A stretch of 64,000 bases of DNA from Desulfosediminicola flagellatus (lineage in GTDB: Bacteria > Desulfobacterota > Desulfobulbia > Desulfobulbales > Desulfocapsaceae): positions 2,200,501-2,264,500 of the forward strand of contig NZ_CP050698.1 in assembly GCF_005116655.2 (NCBI RefSeq). Direction: 5' to 3'. Under the pieces are notes generated by a model. That model saw nothing but the letters and a program-made list of their open reading frames with translations. It ran no database searches and was not told the DNA's origin. Positions 38,306-46,952 of this stretch are shown here, piece after piece. Position 1 is the stretch's first letter; every line of letters begins with the position of its first letter. The translations under genes were made by a program, and so were the position numbers.

Positions 38306-38372
38306 TAGGTATATTTCCTACCCAATACGTACTGAATTATTCTGTATTGTTTTACCACGATTAATCAAGCAA
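38306..38372 (+). promoter_or_regulatory. Upstream box of first ppk2, matching that of the regulator gene
   Basis: TAGGTAT at 38,306-38,312 (preceded by CCTAA, giving the palindrome CCTAATTAGG), then TACCCAATA, and TTAATCAAGCAA starting at 38,361, 55 bases on. About 16 of the first 22 bases equal those at 36,258. It sits about 80-140 bases ahead of the first ppk2 start. Confidence 0.6.
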
Positions 38373-38449
38373 GATGATGAGACGAGAAAATCAAGATCTA
38401 CACTCCGGTAATTATTAGTTTTCTGCTTTTTTTACACCAAAGGGGAGTC

Positions 38450-39427
38450 ATGAAAACCGCAACCAGAGGAAATTCAGTCCCAAAAACTTTAGTCGAAAAG
38501 TCGAGTGATACGATCCTGGAAATTGATACGCTGGAACTGATGGAAGCAGAACCGATAAAAATCAAACTCAGCCACCTTGCGTTGAACAAAAAAAGCCGAC
38601 AGCTTAGCAAAAAAGATAAATATAAAATTATCGATTCAGCGCTTAAGAGTTATTGCGATAAGCAGGAACTGATGTCGTACCAGGCTGAGCTCATCAAAAT
38701 GCAGCAGCATCTCGAAAAAACAGGAAAGAAAATGATAATCCTTTTTGATGGGCGGGATGCCTCAGGAAAAGGAGGCACAATTAGAAGGGTGTGCCGGTAC
38801 ATGAACGAAAAACACTACCGAATTGTAGCCCTTGGCAAGCCAAGCAAAACACAGCAAACCGAATTGCATATGAAGCGGTATATCGAACAATTTCCTCGGA
38901 CCGGAGAAATAGTTTTATTTGACCGTAGCTGGTACAACAGGGCAATGGTCGAGCCGGTAATGGGCTTTTGTACCCCCAAACAATATAAACGTTTTATGAA
39001 CAAAGTCGTCAATTACGAACGTAACTTTACGGATGACGGAAAAACCATTCTCCTCAAATTATACTTTTCTGTTTCAAAGAAGGAACAGGCACGTCGTTTT
39101 GAAAGGCGGAGGAGTGACCCACTACGACAGTGGAAGTTAAGCGAAGTTGATCTGCAGGCCCAAGATTTATGGGACGAGTTTTCGAACGCTAAATACCAAC
39201 TACTCCAAAAAGCCCATACACCAGATTCAAAATGGTATGTTGTTAAATCAGACAACAAGCAATTGGCTAGACTCCAGACCATCAAGTTGATCCTCAACAA
39301 AGTGAAATACCACGGAAGAAGCCGATCTCTGGATTTTAAAACGGATAATACAATTATCATTCCTGGTAATATCGAACTTAAGAACATGAAAAAAGAGCGA
39401 AAAATGTTCGGTAAATTTCTCACTTGA
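38450..39427 (+). CDS. ppk2: Polyphosphate kinase 2 family protein (first copy)
   Basis: The 325-residue P-loop kinase has Walker A DGRDASGKGG (residues 100-109), the lid-linked RRRSDPLRQWKLS segment, and the PPK2 Walker B block FDRSWYNRA (157-165) followed by MVEPVMGFC. The enzyme uses polyphosphate to phosphorylate nucleoside diphosphates or the reverse; the subclass cannot be fixed by eye, but single-domain length suggests class I. AGGGGAG precedes the ATG. An extra 40-residue basic N-terminus precedes the core. A second copy follows 165 bases later. Confidence 0.92.
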   Translation: MKTATRGNSVPKTLVEKSSDTILEIDTLELMEAEPIKIKLSHLALNKKSRQLSKKDKYKIIDSALKSYCDKQELMSYQAELIKMQQHLEKTGKKMIILFDGRDASGKGGTIRRVCRYMNEKHYRIVALGKPSKTQQTELHMKRYIEQFPRTGEIVLFDRSWYNRAMVEPVMGFCTPKQYKRFMNKVVNYERNFTDDGKTILLKLYFSVSKKEQARRFERRRSDPLRQWKLSEVDLQAQDLWDEFSNAKYQLLQKAHTPDSKWYVVKSDNKQLARLQTIKLILNKVKYHGRSRSLDFKTDNTIIIPGNIELKNMKKERKMFGKFLT

Positions 39428-39428
39428 T

Positions 39429-39457
39429 CCTTTTGCAGATTGGTCAGCTGCAAAAGG
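39429..39457 (+). terminator. Stem-loop after first ppk2
   Basis: CCTTTTGCAG pairs with CTGCAAAAGG across a nine-base loop directly after the stop codon. There is no T-run after it, so it may be an RNA 3'-end stabiliser rather than a full terminator. Confidence 0.4.
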
Positions 39458-39592
39458 TTGAACAACAGCGTTCAGAATATCGCAGTCTGTCCTCAATCTC
39501 TTTAGCCACACGATACAATACGTTAGGCACCAGCGCTGTCTTTTGGGTAAGAATATCTGTATTCTACCATTCAACAAGGGGAACAACACGAC

Positions 39593-40513
39593 ATGGCAAC
39601 GAAAAATATACTCATGGAGAAAAAATCCAGAAGCAAAAAAAATCCATCGAAAATCAAGCTAATTGAAGGAACAGCGGCAAAGAAAATGCAGGAAAAGCCA
39701 GGACCCAAAAAAGTAATTGTTCATATAAAAAAAGAACATCTTGAATACGAACTGGAATTGAAAAAATTGCAAATTGAATTAATGAAACTACAGGACACAG
39801 TAAAAGCCAATGGGCAGCGTGTTCTTGCAATCTTTGAGGGTCGCGATGCCGCCGGGAAGGGGGGCACCATCAAGCGGATAACCGCTCATCTCAACCCTCG
39901 TAACACTCGCGTTGTTGCCTTGGTAAAACCTAATGAGACAGAGATGACCCAATGGTATTTCCAAAGATATACTACACATCTTCCATCTGCCGGTGAATTC
40001 GTTATTTTTGATCGCAGCTGGTACAACCGGGCAATGGTCGAGCCGGTAATGGGCTTTTGTACCGATGAGCAAAACAAACGTTTTCTCAAAGACGTCCCTT
40101 CTTTTGAGGAAATGCTGGTGAAAGACGGAATAAAAATCTTTAAATTTTATTTTTCCGTATCAAAAGAGATTCAAAAGCAACGGTTTGACTCACGGGCTGA
40201 AGACCCTCTGAAACAATACAAACTTTCTCCGGTCGATAACCTGGCCCAAAAATACTGGGACCAGTATTCCGTGAGGAAATTCCAGATGCTCTCGGAAACC
40301 AATAGAACCATATCCCCATGGACCATTATCCGATCTGACATTAAAAAGAAGGCTCGGCTCAACTGCATTAAATTCATTCTCAGCAACATGGAGTATGACA
40401 ACAAACTGCCGGAAGAAGAACTTACTCCAGATCCTTTAGGGGTGATCTCAGGCATTGATGAATTAAAACATATGGAAGACAACTTGATGCAGCCTGAACA
40501 GCTTCGTGGGTAA
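39593..40513 (+). CDS. ppk2: Polyphosphate kinase 2 family protein (second copy)
   Basis: The 306-residue paralogue has Walker A EGRDAAGKGG (82-91), FDRSWYNRA (139-147) and the same MVEPVMGFC block, with RAEDPLKQYKLSP in the lid region. The lysine-rich N-terminal 45 residues differ wholly from the first copy. AGGGGAAC lies before the ATG. The two enzymes may work in opposite directions or on different nucleotides, as known for PPK2 pairs; this is inference. No shared TAGGTAT/TTAATCAAGCAA box is seen before this gene. Confidence 0.92.
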   Translation: MATKNILMEKKSRSKKNPSKIKLIEGTAAKKMQEKPGPKKVIVHIKKEHLEYELELKKLQIELMKLQDTVKANGQRVLAIFEGRDAAGKGGTIKRITAHLNPRNTRVVALVKPNETEMTQWYFQRYTTHLPSAGEFVIFDRSWYNRAMVEPVMGFCTDEQNKRFLKDVPSFEEMLVKDGIKIFKFYFSVSKEIQKQRFDSRAEDPLKQYKLSPVDNLAQKYWDQYSVRKFQMLSETNRTISPWTIIRSDIKKKARLNCIKFILSNMEYDNKLPEEELTPDPLGVISGIDELKHMEDNLMQPEQLRG

Positions 40514-40693
40514 CTGCTTTCGTAACGTATAACTACCCTTAGAAAAGATGTCCTGAGGGGTAACATGTCGGCCGCAGGTCGATATACGGCAATTCTCTCC
40601 TTGATTGATATCATAGAATATTAACATATATTACACATTGAAGTAGTGTTGCAGCAGACAATACTTCTTTCCAATTTACCGAGGGAGATGAAA

Positions 40694-40984
40694 ATGACAG
40701 TACATGTCATCATTAAACGAAAATTGATAATAAATGATCCTGAAAAGCTCACCCCACTTATAAAAGAACTCAGTGATCGAGCTAAACTTCAAGAGGGGTA
40801 CATCTCTACTGATACGCTACAAAGCGTCGATAATCCAGGAGAATACCTTGTCATCAGCAGGTGGGATACTGAGGAAAACTGGAAGTCGTGGTTCCAGAGC
40901 AAGGAAAGAAGAGACATTCAGGGAAAGGTCGACAGTCTTATCGGTGAACGAACTTTTTATGAAGTATTCAAGCCTGCAGGATAG
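40694..40984 (+). CDS. ABM-domain (antibiotic biosynthesis monooxygenase-like) protein
   Basis: A protein of 96 residues with the ferredoxin-like ABM fold pattern: an N-terminal strand MTVHVIIKRKLII, a central EGYISTDTLQSVDNPGEYLVISRWDTEENWKSW region and a C-terminal strand TFYEVFKP. Such proteins act as small dimeric quinol oxidases, haem-degrading enzymes or simple binders; none can be singled out. GGGAG lies six bases before the ATG at 40,694, which decides the start against an earlier ATG at 40,646. Confidence 0.8.
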   Translation: MTVHVIIKRKLIINDPEKLTPLIKELSDRAKLQEGYISTDTLQSVDNPGEYLVISRWDTEENWKSWFQSKERRDIQGKVDSLIGERTFYEVFKPAG

Positions 40985-41125
40985 CAGTTCAGATCCTTTA
41001 TCTTTGTCAGCACGGCCATTCTGCGACATGCTGACCTTGCAACGACTCAACGATATCTCGGTAAAGTTAATGACACCGAAGCTATCTGATGGATAGAAAC
41101 GCTCTACGGGTAATTTTACCGACAA

Positions 41126-41150
41126 GGGTGGGGAAGACTCCCCGCCCTTT
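41126..41150 (+). terminator. GC-rich stem-loop after ABM gene
   Basis: GGGTGGGGA pairs with TCCCCGCCC around a four-base loop and is followed by TTT. It lies about 140 bases after the ABM gene stop and probably ends that transcript. Confidence 0.5.
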
Positions 41151-41251
41151 AGAGCAACAGCAGGCATCTTCAATGCTGATACTATTGCCGTTATATGAGG
41201 TTTGGTTAGGCAATCTCAATCTACTGATGTTCAGGAAGAACTGAACCACTA

Positions 41252-41413
41252 GTGTCCTGTCATGCCTCAGATGTCTAATTCTGCTCGCCCTTTTCACTCC
41301 CTGACTTTCGTTACGCCTTCTGTTAAATAGCGCTGCTGTGCTCCAGCAGTCGTGCCTTGCAGGAAAAGAAAAAAGCTTCGCATTATTACGACATTTGACA
41401 CATGACATGACAC
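41252..41413. mobile_element. MITE with GTGTCCTGTCATG ends
   Basis: A 162-bp non-coding unit has imperfect terminal inverted repeats (GTGTCCTGTCATG against GTGTCATGTCATG) and is bounded by TA on both sides (41,250-51 and 41,414-15). It belongs to a different family from the other TA-flanked element in the window. The bases from here to 41,798 show no recognisable gene. Confidence 0.7.
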
Positions 41414-41798
41414 TAGGAGGAATGGTGCAAAACTGGTCGCTCTGGATTTTCAAATAATCAATACTTTGTAGTCACGTATCACCCGAAACATCTCACTATA
41501 ATTCTTGCTACAGCGCTTTTTCAAGGATAGACTTGAGTTATGTCCTTGAGATACTGCTAAAGTCCGAGGAAGTTTACCAGTCCCGCTCCCGAAATGCGGT
41601 TGGAAGGAAGGAGGGCGTTGAAATTCACGGTCAAAGAGAAGGCCGAGTACGGCGGACGCAGGTATTATCCTGGAGTATACAATACCCGTATTTAGGATAG
41701 TTGCGTCTTTTTTTGTCCCGCCCCTACTTTCCGGCGTTGTTAAAGTTTTATCAAAACGACTCAGGCCGAATACATTCATTGTCTTTTCAAGTCGACCT

Positions 41799-41930
41799 CG
41801 CACTTCAGTTCTTCAGGTTTATCTATAATTGCTATAAGTTAATTTGACCACAGGTTGTAATTCAAGAATTTGTGCTTCGATTTACTGTTGAGGCCCATTC
41901 TGGTCGCAACAACTGATAAACCTATTCAAT
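41799..41930 (+). repeat. Repeat R1, first copy (132 bp)
   Basis: This stretch upstream of the double-hydrolase gene recurs at 54,976-55,107 in the same orientation and with equal length (from CGCACTTCAGTTCTTCAGG to GATAAACCTATTCAAT). It may be the promoter side of the hydrolase locus, copied elsewhere. Confidence 0.8.
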
Positions 41931-42114
41931 GTATCTTTTCTTGATAAACAAACGCTAAAGGTCAAAAGCGGACTTGACTCATTTTTAATGAATACGGGTT
42001 CCATCATTCGTGATGAACTCCACATGAAAGGCGGGAAAGCGCATTCCTGCATTACACTGTTAGAAACTTTTTTGAGCTGTCTCATTTATAAATCCAGATC
42101 ACCGAGGAATGAAA

Positions 42115-44178
42115 ATGAAAGAACAGGAAAAAAAGCTTATAGCCGACACGACTGTTTTGGGTTCTGAAAACAGTGAGAATCTCGTACTCTTTTTGCACGG
42201 GATGGATTCCAATATACTCAAGAGCAAAGGCTTAATCAGTGTTGTGGAAGAACAATTATCACCAGTTCGAATTCTCGTTCCACAATTACCTCTGGCATGG
42301 CACCGTCTCTATGATTTCAAGGAACTGGGTAAGCAGATCCTCACTTTATTAGATGATGAAATTGAAAAACACACTGGGGGTGGTTTTCAGCGCGTCTACC
42401 TTATCGGCCATAGTGCCGGAGGCGTTCTTGCTCAGATTGTTTATATACTCGCACGACTCTCTGGAAGTGATACAGGTTTGAGAGGGATAGAGGCCGACCG
42501 GATTCAAATGGTTTTACTTGCACCGATTACTCGGGGCTGGGAAATTTCACACCACTTACCAGTCACGTACAAAATTGCCTGGTCTTTGGGATTACTCTTA
42601 ATGACGCCTGCACATTTTATTGCCAAAACAGCTCAGCGAAGAGATTGGGACGCCTGGCTACTCCAGATACGTCGCGGCTCTCCCCTCATAACGTGGCTGC
42701 GACTCCATTGGTTGAAGCTCCAGGAAGAGCTACCCCTTGTTGTCCAATTGCTGGGCTCAAAGGATGAGATTGTTTCATGGCGTGATATGGTTGACGCATC
42801 TTCAATGAGCAGGGCCATTTTTTATGATGTCCCATACTCAAACCATGCTGAATTGATTGAATTTGACCATGAGACTCTCGGTGACGCCAGAAAGACTATT
42901 TTTCGCAATGCACTTAAGCCTGATCTCAATCAACCTAAAGAGAATGACTTCAGAATCCATTCTCTTGAAGACAACGAGGTTTATCCGATTTTGCCTTGGG
43001 ATGAGGAACCAATCCCCCCAGATCCCAATGTGAAAAGAGTAGTATTTGTCATTCATGGCATTCGTGACGAAGGCCATTGGACACAAAAAATAGCAAATCG
43101 TGCTCGTGCCGTTTTCAGTGCTGAAGGCGAGGGGAATCGAGATCAAATAGCTGTAGAAACCAGCAGCTATGGCTATTTTTCTATGCTTCAGTTTTTACTG
43201 CCATGGGAACGAAGAAAGAAAGTCGCCTGGTTGGTTGATATCTATATCGAAGCACGACGCAGGTACCCTAAGGCCAACTTTTCCTACATTGGTCATAGTC
43301 ATGGGACATATCTTGCGGCAAAGGCCTTGGCACTGCATGATGAAATTTCGTTCGAACGGATAGCCTTTGCTGGCAGTGTTGTAAATCAAAACTACGCCTG
43401 GACACCACTTCTTGATGCAGGCAGGGTAAGAAATGTGCTGAATTTCTCTGCCTCTGCGGATTGGGTGGTCGGTATTTTTCCTAAGTTGGCACAAATCAAA
43501 CCTATCGGTTTTTTAATGGGGCCGGATCTAGGAAGTGCTGGCTGTGCACCGTTTAATGATTCAGACGATCCTCGGGTAAATAACAATGAATACATGCGAG
43601 GTGCACACAGTGTGGCTATTGAGGAGGACAACTGGGATGAACTCGCAAGATTTGTGGTGAAAAACGAGATACCTGCTGAGAACACACCAAATTATACGAA
43701 AAAACCAAGCTTACTGTTTAGAGGTGTTACTGGCTGGATATTTTGCATTGGTGTATGGGCATTGTTGCTTTATCTGGGACTTTACCATTTACCAAAAGTC
43801 GCAATGTTCTATCCCGTAAAGTTCTGGGGAGTAGGACTTGGCGGTACCATCGGTGCTGTTCTGATTGTATCAGCGATTCACCCTTTAGTCAGAACAAGAG
43901 ATCTCAAGTTTCGGGAAAAGTTCCTTAAATTATCTTCTCTCTTTCTCGTCTCGACGTTGCTAGCCATCTTGGCATTTTGGTGTTGGCTCGGCTTCCAGGA
44001 GATACCCTCGTACCAACAGATCGTCACAGATTTTATGCAAACACGCTCAGCTGCACCAATATCAGGTGCTGACAACGCCACAGCTCTTTTAAAACAAGGG
44101 ATTTCGAACGGAAAAATTCAGATGATATCAGTGGTTGCCTACTTTTGGGTGTTGTGGAATGCGCTCACCAAAGTATAA
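42115..44178 (+). CDS. Double alpha/beta-hydrolase with C-terminal membrane tail
   Basis: The protein of about 687 residues is a fusion. The first hydrolase domain (about 15-270) has a nucleophile elbow GHSAGG (S100), a likely acid D217 in GSKDE and a histidine H244 in SNHAEL. The second (about 305-550) has strand VVFVIHGIRDEG and elbow GHSHGT (S395). The last 130 residues form about four membrane helices. The layout suggests a membrane-anchored esterase, lipase or acyltransferase; the substrate is unknown. The start at 42,115 is set by GAGGA six bases earlier. No close named family is recognised for the whole chain. The last part of the gene is duplicated at 49,589. Confidence 0.75.
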   Translation: MKEQEKKLIADTTVLGSENSENLVLFLHGMDSNILKSKGLISVVEEQLSPVRILVPQLPLAWHRLYDFKELGKQILTLLDDEIEKHTGGGFQRVYLIGHSAGGVLAQIVYILARLSGSDTGLRGIEADRIQMVLLAPITRGWEISHHLPVTYKIAWSLGLLLMTPAHFIAKTAQRRDWDAWLLQIRRGSPLITWLRLHWLKLQEELPLVVQLLGSKDEIVSWRDMVDASSMSRAIFYDVPYSNHAELIEFDHETLGDARKTIFRNALKPDLNQPKENDFRIHSLEDNEVYPILPWDEEPIPPDPNVKRVVFVIHGIRDEGHWTQKIANRARAVFSAEGEGNRDQIAVETSSYGYFSMLQFLLPWERRKKVAWLVDIYIEARRRYPKANFSYIGHSHGTYLAAKALALHDEISFERIAFAGSVVNQNYAWTPLLDAGRVRNVLNFSASADWVVGIFPKLAQIKPIGFLMGPDLGSAGCAPFNDSDDPRVNNNEYMRGAHSVAIEEDNWDELARFVVKNEIPAENTPNYTKKPSLLFRGVTGWIFCIGVWALLLYLGLYHLPKVAMFYPVKFWGVGLGGTIGAVLIVSAIHPLVRTRDLKFREKFLKLSSLFLVSTLLAILAFWCWLGFQEIPSYQQIVTDFMQTRSAAPISGADNATALLKQGISNGKIQMISVVAYFWVLWNALTKV

Positions 44179-44300
44179 CCGACAACTGCCAAATCAAGCG
44201 TGCATCCTATAATAACTCGATAACAGCTAACTTCTTAGCTGCTAATCAGGATATATCTTGGTTTGGTCAAATCATAGGTAAAAGTCAAAAGCGGACTTGA
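43941..44300 (+). repeat. Repeat R2, first copy (360 bp)
   Basis: The last 238 bases of the hydrolase gene plus 122 bases downstream, to GTCAAAAGCGGACTTGA, recur at 49,589-49,948 with equal length and few substitutions. GTCAAAAGCGGACTTGA occurs a third time at about 41,960. Confidence 0.9.
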
Positions 44301-44312
44301 TAATCATATAAA

Positions 44313-44406
44313 AGGCACCTCCGGGAGACCACCGTTGATCTCCCAATACCACTACAAGCAATGGTGGTATAATTAAAGAGGAATTCAACACAAAGAGGAG
44401 GTGCCT
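44313..44406 (+). ncRNA. IS110 transposase leader: structured, ribosome-site-sequestering
   Basis: AGGCACCTCC (44,313-322) pairs perfectly with GGAGGTGCCT (44,397-406), which contains the transposase ribosome site GGAGG. Inside lie two hairpins: GGGAGA/TCTCCC (44,323-344) and ATACCAC/GTGGTAT (44,346-370), making a three-way junction. A TATAAT -10 box (44,368-373) lies after the 5' arm, so transcripts from the element's own promoter would lack that arm and be translated, while read-through from outside would be blocked. This is a known control style in other IS families; for this element it is inferred. Confidence 0.6.
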
Positions 44407-44407
44407 C

Positions 44408-45430
44408 ATGAGACAATTATATACAGGAATTGACCTACATTCAAACAACAGTCACATTGGGATAATTGACCAAGAGGACAAGCGAGTTTATCACAAGAAG
44501 TTACCGAATCAAAAAGATGTGATCCTTGCTGAATTGGAACCATTCAGGGGCGAAATGGTGAGTATCACGATTGAATCAACCTTCAACTGGTACTGGATTG
44601 TGGATTGTCTCATTGATACTGGATATACCGTTCACCTAGCAAACCCTGCTGCTATGCAACAGTATTCAGGCTTAAAGTTCCTTGACGATAAACACGATGC
44701 CTTTTGGCTGGCACATATGGACCGACTTGGCATTCTTCCACAAGGATACATTTACCCCAAAGAGATACGACCTATACGTGATCTCTTACGAAAACGCGGA
44801 CATCTGATTAAGCTCCGGACATCGCTCATCAATAGTCTGCAAGGAATTATTGCCAGGAATTGTGGTCACAGTCTCAGTGGTAGGAAGATGAAACAGACGA
44901 GCACTAACCATGTTGAACCTCTCCTCGCAGACAATGAAGATTTAGCACTCAGCGGTGAAGTCTCAAAACAGAGTATAGACTACCTCAGTCAACAAATTGT
45001 CAAAATAGAAAATATCTGCCAGGAAAGAATGAAACTCAACCCTCAATATAGCGGGCTTCTCACCATTCCTGGAGTTGGCAAGATCTTAGCCTTAACCATA
45101 ATGCTGGAGACTGGTCCCATTGAGCGCTTCAAGAAAGTCGGTGACTACTCCTCATATTGCCGGAAAGTACCAACGAGTTGGACCAGCAATAACAAGCGTA
45201 AAAGAAAAGGTAACAGCAAAAATGGCAACAAATATCTCTCTTGGGCTTTTGCTGAAGCTGCTGAATTTTGCAGGAGGTACGACGATAAGGCAAAGGCATT
45301 TTTCAACAGAAAATCAGCAAAAACCAAATCAACAGTTGCCTATGCCGCATTATCCCACAAACTCGCACGGGCCGCCTTTTACATTATGAAAGACAACGTT
45401 GAGTTTGATAGCAATAAACTCTTTACCTGA
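44408..45430 (+). CDS. IS110-family transposase
   Basis: The 340-residue transposase has an N-terminal RuvC-like DEDD domain (D9 in GIDLHSN, E56 in IESTFN, D94 and D97 in DDKHD) and a C-terminal transposase_20 domain (LLTIPGVGKILALTI, then a basic KRKRKGNSKNGNKYLSWAFAEAA region). All four acidic residues are kept, so it may be active. The ribosome site GGAGG stands six bases before the ATG inside a predicted stem. Members of this family are guided by a non-coding bridge RNA encoded in the element. Confidence 0.93.
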   Translation: MRQLYTGIDLHSNNSHIGIIDQEDKRVYHKKLPNQKDVILAELEPFRGEMVSITIESTFNWYWIVDCLIDTGYTVHLANPAAMQQYSGLKFLDDKHDAFWLAHMDRLGILPQGYIYPKEIRPIRDLLRKRGHLIKLRTSLINSLQGIIARNCGHSLSGRKMKQTSTNHVEPLLADNEDLALSGEVSKQSIDYLSQQIVKIENICQERMKLNPQYSGLLTIPGVGKILALTIMLETGPIERFKKVGDYSSYCRKVPTSWTSNNKRKRKGNSKNGNKYLSWAFAEAAEFCRRYDDKAKAFFNRKSAKTKSTVAYAALSHKLARAAFYIMKDNVEFDSNKLFT

Positions 45431-45438
45431 AATTCAGC

Positions 45439-45499
45439 CGGAACGGGGAACTCGGAAAGGGGTTGGTAAAACCACTGGATTTGATTGGTAACCGTTCCG
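45439..45499. ncRNA. Structured segment after IS110 transposase, guide-RNA candidate
   Basis: CGGAACGG pairs with CCGTTCCG (45,492-499) around about 45 bases that include TGGT-AAA-ACCA. IS1111-type members of this family carry their guide RNA downstream of the transposase, so this is a candidate. The boundaries and strand are unproven. The rest of 45,500-45,784 shows no gene. Confidence 0.35.
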
Positions 45500-45784
45500 T
45501 CTGATAGAATACCACTTTCTTTACTGCCCATACTGTGAACCACCAAAGGGCTGGTTAAGAACCATGAGACTTGTACAAACATTTGGACATAGTATGGCAC
45601 CAATAATTTTCTGGGTTCGCTGAAGCGGACAGGGGCATGGACCCGAGATTGGAATTGTTCCACTACGAGATTTTTTGAGGATCTCTTCGTTCCACAATCC
45701 TAATCTCTCCCTTCGCCTTGATCCTGATGGGTGACTGGTGCGGTAAAGATATTGCCGACACATAATGTTGAAATAACGGGTGCA

Positions 45785-45909
45785 ATAAAGAACAGGTATT
45801 CTGTAAAGCTAGAGTTCCATGGCAACTATGTACCTTACGAAGGGAAATTCATTTTTCCCTTAATGGGGGAGTATTATTCCTTGACCGGGGCCTTTTAATG
45901 GGTGACCCC
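45785..45909 (+). repeat. Repeat R3, left copy (125 bp, inverted pair)
   Basis: The sequence from ATAAAGAAC to GGGTGACCCC is found in inverted orientation at 54,186-54,309, with roughly five of six bases equal. The pair brackets an 8.3-kb block containing the LysR/SDR cassette and the Gabija locus. Confidence 0.85.
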
Positions 45910-46052
45910 TTTTTATTGACCCCCTTTTTTTACTAATTGCCAGTATGATAAAAACAGCTGACATGATTAATCTAGAGCGAATGATTTCCATCCAATGAAG
46001 AACGTAAAGTTTGTAGAACCTATTTTGTGACCGTTCTGCTCTTGCTTACCTG

Positions 46053-46952
46053 TTAAAACGAATTGCTGATTTTGTCTCTGATCCATTTGTGAACTTGATC
46101 GTATTGATGTCGTTCATGCCACATTCCCCGGATTGTTAATGTTGGCAAGGCAAACGGACACTCTCTTACCTCAAATTTATAAAACTTAGTTGCCTGTGCC
46201 GCAAGTGTCTCTGGCAGGAAAGCGATGAGTTTTGAGCCTGCCAACAGTGCAGGTTGTAAACTGAGGGAACCTACATACATGCCTATCTGCCTTTCAGGTA
46301 GTCCATTTTGTTTTCCATACTGTGTTATAGGATCATCCTTATCCCCCAGGAGGCTTGAGCGTACATGAGGACAACGGAAGATTGCTTCAGCGCTCCAGTT
46401 TTTCAGTACCGGGTTCTCTTTGTCCAATAGGCAGACAAGTGATTCATTGGTAAATCGTTTTTGCATAAATTTAGGACTCGTCATTAACCCTGCACCGATG
46501 ATCATCTCAAGCTTTCCATTTTCCAGTTTGGCATAAGACTCACTCTCCATGAGTTGTACGTCAATGATGATATTTGGAGCCTTGTCTTTGATCGTCTTGA
46601 AGGCTTTTGCTAAATACGAGGTAACAATAAAATCGTGGGTCTGAATCCGGAAGTGCGTATGTACCTGTGTCATATCAACCGTTTTAGGTGCCAATAAGGT
46701 ATTTATTTCTCCCAGGATAAATCCAAGCTTACCGGAGAGTTCAAGCGCTCGAGCTGTTGGCTCCAAACCCTTAGCATGACGGATAAAGAGCGGATCATCA
46801 AACACATCTCTTAATCTGGAAAGGGTATGGCTCATTGCCGATTGGGTCACGTTCATTCTCTTTGCGGACCGTCCTACATGTTGTTCTTCAAGTAGTGCCC
46901 GCAATGATTTCAGAAGATTTAAATCGACTTTTGTTAAATTAATTTCATTCAT
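46053..46952 (-). CDS. LysR-family regulator
   Basis: The 299-residue regulator has an N-terminal winged helix (LNLLKSLRALLEEQHVGRSAKRMNVTQSAMSHTLSRLRDVFDDPLF pattern, residues about 10-55) of the NodD/NahR kind, then a periplasmic-binding-like effector domain. It is divergent from the Tat-protein/SDR genes across 366 bases, the usual arrangement for a LysR protein acting on its neighbours. The effector is unknown. No strong ribosome site is visible. Confidence 0.9.
   Translation of the reverse strand: MNEINLTKVDLNLLKSLRALLEEQHVGRSAKRMNVTQSAMSHTLSRLRDVFDDPLFIRHAKGLEPTARALELSGKLGFILGEINTLLAPKTVDMTQVHTHFRIQTHDFIVTSYLAKAFKTIKDKAPNIIIDVQLMESESYAKLENGKLEMIIGAGLMTSPKFMQKRFTNESLVCLLDKENPVLKNWSAEAIFRCPHVRSSLLGDKDDPITQYGKQNGLPERQIGMYVGSLSLQPALLAGSKLIAFLPETLAAQATKFYKFEVRECPFALPTLTIRGMWHERHQYDQVHKWIRDKISNSF

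Noticed and set aside
41450..41803. 117-codon minus-strand frame downstream of the MITE
   Set aside because: No ribosome site, no family and a low-quality composition; the region looks like decayed DNA.
45521..45763. 80-codon minus-strand frame after IS110
   Set aside because: No family, no start signal; probably within the non-coding end of the IS element.
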